DNA from: Stappia albiluteola
GTDB taxonomy: Bacteria > Pseudomonadota > Alphaproteobacteria > Rhizobiales > Stappiaceae
Direction: 5' to 3'
DNA length: 64,000 nucleotides
Assembly: GCF_014050225.1 (NCBI RefSeq)
Contig: NZ_JACFXV010000053.1
Span: forward strand, 1 to 64,000
Position 1 is the first letter of the stretch, and each line of letters opens with the position of its first letter. The notes below the pieces were generated by a model that worked only from the letters and a program-made list of their open reading frames with translations, did no database searches and had not been told where the DNA came from. This document shows positions 59,607 through 64,000 of the stretch, one piece after another. The translations under genes and the position numbers were made by a program.

Positions 59607-61211
59607 ATGGGTCTCGATATCGGCACCATCTCACTCATCCTGCTTATCGGGATGCTTCTGCTTCTGGCGATCGGCATGCCCCTCGGCTTTGCCTCCGGCT
59701 TCCTCGCCGTCGTCGTTCTCGTCCTCAAGTTCGGCCCGGACCTGCTATTCTCGACTTTCGGCACCGGCCCCCTCAACGTGCTCGCGCAGCGCCTCTACGG
59801 CGTGACCACCGACTACGTGCTGATTTCGGTGCCGCTGTTCATCCTGATGGCGACATTGCTTGAACGATCAGGCATCGCCCGCGACATGTATTCGAGCCTC
59901 AATCTCTGGCTCTCGCGCACCCGCGGCGGCATTGCCATCGTCACGGCGATGATGGCGATCGTCATGGCGGCGATGTCGGGCATCATCGGTGGCGAAGTGG
60001 TGTTGCTCGGGCTCATCGCCCTGCCACAGATGCTGCGCCTGGGCTACAATCAGAACCTTGCGATCGGCACGATCTGCGCGTCCGGCTCGCTCGGCACCAT
60101 GATTCCGCCGTCTATCGTGCTGATCTTCTACGGCCTGATTACCGATACGTCGATCCACGCCCTGTTCAAGGCAGCCTTCGTGCCAGGCTTCATCCTCGCC
60201 GGCTGCTACATCGTCTACATCATCGTCCGCACCAATCTGAACCCGGACCAGGCGCCGCTTCCCGAACCGTCCGACGACGACCTGCCGACCGCGAAGAAGA
60301 CGCTCTGCTTCGTCACCTTCGTCGGCTGGCTGGCGGCGATCGGTGGAGGCGGCATCCTTGCCCATGCGGCGATGATCGAGGTGCAGAACTCCCTGTCGCT
60401 GCTAAAGCCCGATGACTATCTCCCCTATAGCCAGGGGCAGGTTTTCCAATACGCGGCGATGCTGGTTGCCGGTGTCGGGGCGCCGCGCGTGTTCTTCGGT
60501 TCGGAAATCACCTCCCGCACCTGGGAAATGAGCAAGGGCCTGATTGCTCCCCTGATGGTCGTCTTCGTGGTGCTTGGTTCCATCTATGGCGGCGTCACGG
60601 GCATCACCGAAGCCGCTGGCATGGGCACCGTCGCAGTGCTCTTCCTCATCATCGTCCGGGGAGAATTCTCCGTAACGCTCGTGCGCGAAGCCCTGATGCG
60701 CACCTTCAAGTCGACCGGCACGATAATCTGGGTGACCTTCGGCGCCACCGCGCTGGCGGGCGCCTATACGATTGCCGGCGGGCCGACCTATGTGGCGAAC
60801 CTGATCGTGGGAGCGGAACTGCCCACCCTCGGCATCCTGCTGGTCATGATGGTGATCTTCCTGATCCTCGGCGCCTTCATGGACTGGGTCGGCATCGTGC
60901 TTCTGGTGATGCCGGTCTTCCTGCCGATCGTACTAAAGCTACCGGTCGAGGAACTGGGGCTGCTGGGGCCGCTTGCCGCCGACCCGCGCTTCGTGTCGGT
61001 CTGGTTCGGCATCCTGTTCTGCGTCAACATGCAGGTGTCCTTCCTGTCGCCGCCCTTCGGCCCGGCCGCCTTCTATCTGAAGTCGGTGGCGCCGGCCCAT
61101 ATCTCGCTGCCGGATATCTTCCGCGGCTTCATGCCCTTCATCTGCATCCAGCTTTTCGTGCTGATGCTGATCCTGTTCTTCCCGGAACTGACCATGTTCT
61201 TCCGCTCCTAG
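59607..61211 (+). CDS. dctM: TRAP transporter large permease (DctM), long form
   Basis: The 534-residue membrane subunit, about 100 longer than common DctM. Helices begin with GTISLILLIGMLLLLAIGMP; the conserved IGTICASGSLGTMIPPSIVL and LGAFMDWVGIVLLVMPVFLP are present. The extra part (about residues 215-330) contains a polar loop and helices. ATG 59607 follows GAAGGACGG. The stop TAG belongs to the dispersed repeat that starts at 61209. With DctP and DctQ it forms a complete carboxylate or sugar-acid importer. Confidence 0.9.
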   Translation: MGLDIGTISLILLIGMLLLLAIGMPLGFASGFLAVVVLVLKFGPDLLFSTFGTGPLNVLAQRLYGVTTDYVLISVPLFILMATLLERSGIARDMYSSLNLWLSRTRGGIAIVTAMMAIVMAAMSGIIGGEVVLLGLIALPQMLRLGYNQNLAIGTICASGSLGTMIPPSIVLIFYGLITDTSIHALFKAAFVPGFILAGCYIVYIIVRTNLNPDQAPLPEPSDDDLPTAKKTLCFVTFVGWLAAIGGGGILAHAAMIEVQNSLSLLKPDDYLPYSQGQVFQYAAMLVAGVGAPRVFFGSEITSRTWEMSKGLIAPLMVVFVVLGSIYGGVTGITEAAGMGTVAVLFLIIVRGEFSVTLVREALMRTFKSTGTIIWVTFGATALAGAYTIAGGPTYVANLIVGAELPTLGILLVMMVIFLILGAFMDWVGIVLLVMPVFLPIVLKLPVEELGLLGPLAADPRFVSVWFGILFCVNMQVSFLSPPFGPAAFYLKSVAPAHISLPDIFRGFMPFICIQLFVLMLILFFPELTMFFRS

Positions 61212-61322
61212 AGCGCTTTCCACGAAAGCGGGATCGCTTTCGTGATAAGAAATCGCTCCAGGATTAATGCTTTGAGCATATCCTCGTCGCCAAATCCGAT
61301 TCAGATTTGGCGGGATATGCTC
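61209..61322 (+). repeat. Dispersed repeat, copy 2, with two strong hairpins
   Basis: Bases 61209-61283 match the copy at 19324-19397 (reverse orientation). It begins with the TAG stop of dctM. The first hairpin is CACGAAAGCG-GGAT-CGCTTTCGTG (61221-61244), a perfect 10-bp stem. The second is a longer palindrome, GAGCATATCC to GGATATGCTC (61274-61322), with inner arms CGCCAAATC and GATTTGGCG and a 4-nt bulge. It may help end the TRAP transcript. Confidence 0.8.
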
Positions 61323-61426
61323 TAGCGGGGTTAAATAGCAAGGGACGTTACGGAAAGAGATTACAGCCCGGTGCTGAAACGCCGGGCTGGCCCATTTCCC
61401 GATGCCGCCTTCACCAGGGTAGGTCC

Positions 61427-62950
61427 ATGAGCAGCACCGCCGCCAATTTCGTTCGCCTCGACGCCTCGGATAATGTCGTCACCGCAACCAGGCCGCTCGA
61501 CGCGGGAGCGATGGTCGAAAGCGTGACACCGCGAGCGTTGATCCCGCGCGGCCACAAGATCGCCACCCAGCCCATCCGCAAGGGAGAAGCCGTGCGCAAA
61601 TACGCGCAGGTGATCGGCTATGCCTCGGCGGATATCGAGGCGGGCGCCCATGTGCACACGCATAACGTGGAATTCCGCAATGTGGCGGCGGAGTATGAAT
61701 TCTCGACCAACCTTCGTCCCGTCGCGATGGTACCGGAGGAAAGCCGCGATCACTTCATGGGGTATCGTCGCGCCAACGGGTCTGTCGGCACACGCAATTA
61801 CATCGCGATCCTCACTTCGGTGAACTGCTCGGCGACGGCGGCGCGCAAGATTGCAGGCGCCTTCGGACCGGAAGAACTCGCCCAATATCCGAATGTCGAC
61901 GGGGTCGTGGCCTTCGTTCACGGTACCGGTTGCGGTATGGCCGGTTCCGGCGATGGTTTCGACGCGCTGCAGCGGGTGATGTGGGGCTATGCACGCCATC
62001 CCAACCACGCCGGCGTCCTGATGGTCGGTCTCGGCTGCGAGATGAACCAGATCGACTGGCTGCTCGAAGCCTATGGCATCGAGCGCGGACCGCTGTTCCA
62101 GACGATGAACATCCAGGACGTGGCAGGCCTCAGGAAAACGGTCGAGCTCGGCATCGAGAAGGTTCGCGCCATGCTGCCGGAAGCCAACAAGGCGGTGCGC
62201 GTGCCCTGTCCGGCTTCAGAGCTGAAGGTCGCTCTGCAGTGCGGCGGCTCCGACGCCTGGTCCGGGATCACGGCCAATCCCGCGCTCGGCTATGCCTGCG
62301 ACCTGATCGTCGCGCAGGGCGGGACGGGCGTGCTAGCCGAAACGCCGGAAATCTACGGCGCCGAGCACCTGCTGACCCAGCGCGCGGTCGATCGCAAGGT
62401 CGGCGACAAGCTCATCAAGCTAATCCGCTGGTGGGAGGACTATACCGAGCGCAACAAGGGCTCGATGGACAACAATCCTTCGCCCGGCAATAAGAAGGGC
62501 GGCCTGACGACGATCCTGGAAAAATCGCTGGGTGCGGCCGCAAAGGGCGGCACCACGCCGCTGACGGGCGTCTACAAATATGCCGAGCCGGTAACTGCCA
62601 GGGGCTTCACCTTCATGGATTCGCCCGGCTACGATCCGGCCTCGGTCACCGGACAGATCGCCTCGGGCTGCAACCTCGTCGCCTTCACCACCGGACGCGG
62701 ATCGGCCTTCGGGTCCAAACCTGCGCCTTGCATCAAGATCGCCACCAACACGGACATGTACAACCGCATGACGGAAGACATGGATGTCAATGCCGGCGCC
62801 ATGTTGTCCGATGGTGTGTCTTTGGAGGAAAAGGGCCGCGAGATTTACGAGCTCCTGCTGCGCGTCGCTTCCGGCGAGCAGTCCAAATCGGAACTGCAGG
62901 GCCTCGGCGATTTCGAGTTCGTTCCCTGGCAGATCGGGGCGACGATGTAA
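61427..62950 (+). CDS. Altronate dehydratase-family hydrolyase (UxaA-like, full length)
   Basis: A 507-residue iron-dependent sugar-acid dehydratase. The N-terminal SAF domain (about residues 1-95, including HVHTHNVEFRN) is followed by the large UxaA domain with NGSVGTRNYIAILTSVNCSA, HGTGCGMAG and GCNLVAFTTGRGSAFG. ATG 61427 is preceded by AGGGTAGG. Its natural substrate may be an altronate, galactarate or another aldonate; in this region it could serve the same pathway as the SDR and FAH enzymes. It lies beyond the dispersed repeat and is 25 nt upstream of the dioxygenase gene. Confidence 0.85.
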   Translation: MSSTAANFVRLDASDNVVTATRPLDAGAMVESVTPRALIPRGHKIATQPIRKGEAVRKYAQVIGYASADIEAGAHVHTHNVEFRNVAAEYEFSTNLRPVAMVPEESRDHFMGYRRANGSVGTRNYIAILTSVNCSATAARKIAGAFGPEELAQYPNVDGVVAFVHGTGCGMAGSGDGFDALQRVMWGYARHPNHAGVLMVGLGCEMNQIDWLLEAYGIERGPLFQTMNIQDVAGLRKTVELGIEKVRAMLPEANKAVRVPCPASELKVALQCGGSDAWSGITANPALGYACDLIVAQGGTGVLAETPEIYGAEHLLTQRAVDRKVGDKLIKLIRWWEDYTERNKGSMDNNPSPGNKKGGLTTILEKSLGAAAKGGTTPLTGVYKYAEPVTARGFTFMDSPGYDPASVTGQIASGCNLVAFTTGRGSAFGSKPAPCIKIATNTDMYNRMTEDMDVNAGAMLSDGVSLEEKGREIYELLLRVASGEQSKSELQGLGDFEFVPWQIGATM

Positions 62951-62975
62951 TCGGATAGTCGAAGGGAGGAATGCG

Positions 62976-63860
62976 ATGCGCCAGCTTGAAGCGTTGAGCC
63001 AGGCTCAGGTCTCCTTCTACAACGAAAATGGCTACCTCCTGCTGGAGAAGCAGGTTCCGGACGACATCATCGCCGCGATCCGCACCGAAATTGCCCGCTT
63101 CCAGGAAGAGGCGCGCGGCCTTGCCCAGTCCAACGACCGGCTCGACCTGGAAGACAGCCACACGCCCGAGAGCCCGCGTGTCCGCCGCATCAAACTGCCG
63201 CATACGATCAGCGAGGTCGTGAATTCGCTGATGCACTCCGACCATATCCTCGCACCGGTTCGCGACCTGATCGGGCCGGATATCCGCCTGCATACGACGA
63301 AGCTCAACATGAAATCGGCCGGCTACGGGGCTGCGATCGAGTGGCATCAGGATTTTGCCTTCTACCCGCACACCAATGACGACGTCCTGGCCGTCGGCGT
63401 GATCATCGACGACATGGTGTCGGAGAACGGGCCGCTGATGGTCTTTCCGGGCTCCCACAAGGGGCCGATCCACGATCACCACGTGGATGGCGTCTTTGCC
63501 GGCGCCATCGATCTCGAAGCCAATGGATATGACCTGAAGAACGCGGTGGAGCTGACGGGCCCTGCCGGATCTATTTCGATCCACCACGGCCGGATCGTGC
63601 ATGGATCGGCGCAGAACCGCTCGTCCCGCGACCGCCGCCTGCTTTTCTACGAGATGATGGCGGCAGACGCCTTCCCCATCATGGGGTCGATGACGAAGTT
63701 CGAGTCCATCGACGACTACAATTCGAGGCTTTTGTGCGGAAGGCCGACCCTGGAGCCAAGGCTGGCACCGATCCCCGTCCGCATTCCGCAACCGCAACCC
63801 GGCAACAACCGCTCAATCTACGAGATACAGTCGCAACTGAAGAAACGGGCCTTCTCATGA
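62976..63860 (+). CDS. Phytanoyl-CoA dioxygenase-family protein
   Basis: A 294-residue Fe(II)/2-oxoglutarate oxygenase. The iron ligands are the His and Asp of EWHQDFAFYPH and the distal His of IVHGSAQN; an Arg about ten residues later (SSRDRRLLFYE) would bind 2-oxoglutarate. ATG 62976 follows GGGAGG. It probably shares a transcript with the dehydratase gene. The family acts on many small molecules, so the substrate is unknown; a hydroxylation or demethylation preceding sugar-acid use is possible. Confidence 0.88.
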   Translation: MRQLEALSQAQVSFYNENGYLLLEKQVPDDIIAAIRTEIARFQEEARGLAQSNDRLDLEDSHTPESPRVRRIKLPHTISEVVNSLMHSDHILAPVRDLIGPDIRLHTTKLNMKSAGYGAAIEWHQDFAFYPHTNDDVLAVGVIIDDMVSENGPLMVFPGSHKGPIHDHHVDGVFAGAIDLEANGYDLKNAVELTGPAGSISIHHGRIVHGSAQNRSSRDRRLLFYEMMAADAFPIMGSMTKFESIDDYNSRLLCGRPTLEPRLAPIPVRIPQPQPGNNRSIYEIQSQLKKRAFS

Positions 63861-63900
63861 GGAATAAGGCGGTCCGGGCATCGGTTAAGTTTGGCCTTGC

Positions 63901-63917
63901 GGCCTGAAGCTCAGGCC
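63901..63917 (+). terminator. Stem-loop after the dioxygenase gene
   Basis: GGCCTGA-AGC-TCAGGCC forms a 7-bp stem with a 3-nt loop 40 nt past the stop codon. No T-tract follows, so termination here is uncertain. The rest of the sequence to the window end shows no gene. Confidence 0.35.
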
Positions 63918-64000
63918 GAATAAGTAATACGAATTCAAGCGGCGGGCCGCATGGGTGCTCATACTTCATCTGCGCCCGCTCGCGAAACCCGCCAAGAGCA

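Overview
The window looks like chromosomal DNA of a high-GC alphaproteobacterium, most likely of the order Hyphomicrobiales (Rhizobiales). The signs are a C4-type 5-aminolevulinate synthase, a tRNA-Tyr/tRNA-Gly/tuf unit, promoters matching the alphaproteobacterial EcfG consensus (GGAAC-N16/17-CGTT), a P1B-5 metal ATPase with a hemerythrin tail as in Sinorhizobium Nia, and several TRAP and sugar-acid genes. No prophage, insertion sequence or CRISPR array was seen.

Layout. 1-2.9 kb: tuf with two upstream tRNA genes, rlmB and tRNA-Thr. 3.2-9.4 kb: catabolism of a quaternary amine (proline betaine or glycine betaine) by a Rieske oxygenase, its reductase and an FMN/FAD/Fe-S demethylase, flanked by TetR and LysR regulators. 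9.4-13.9 kb: a three-gene unit of unknown function (DUF3604 protein, membrane-anchored PpiC-like isomerase, HupE/UreJ membrane protein). 14.3-26.4 kb: a stress island with an EcfG-like sigma factor, CBS, rhodanese, PRC-barrel and small membrane proteins, and an operon of an unusual aconitase, an epimerase/VKOR fusion and an E1/E2 2-oxoacid dehydrogenase. Three perfect and one near EcfG-type promoters point at these genes. 26.5-29 kb: LigD split into three separate genes.

29.2-33.2 kb: sugar-acid dehydratase (IlvD/Edd) and RraA-like genes with a GntR regulator and a clear operator. The TRAP transporter of this operon has been deleted internally, leaving the start of dctP and the end of dctM. 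33.2-42 kb: a complete-looking V-type ATPase (B-D-I-K-E-C-like-A) followed by a Na+/H+ antiporter; the membrane ring carries the residues known to bind Na+ in Enterococcus. 42-47.6 kb: DUF3141, FabI, DUF3300 and DUF2950 proteins. 48-53 kb: glycerate kinase, hemA and the Nia-like metal ATPase.

53-63.9 kb: a second sugar-acid region: 2-hydroxyacid dehydrogenase, FAH-family hydrolase and an SDR (resembling the last steps of non-phosphorylative L-fuconate breakdown), a LacI regulator, gluconokinase, an intact TRAP transporter, an altronate dehydratase-family enzyme and a phytanoyl-CoA dioxygenase-like protein. A dispersed repeat occurs twice (19.3 and 61.2 kb), each time supplying the stop codon of the preceding gene.

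Most promising for follow-up: the stress island with its cysteine-to-serine aconitase and epimerase/VKOR fusion, the sodium-type V-ATPase operon, and the DUF3604-PpiC-HupE trio. All functions are inferred from reading the sequence; no database search was possible.
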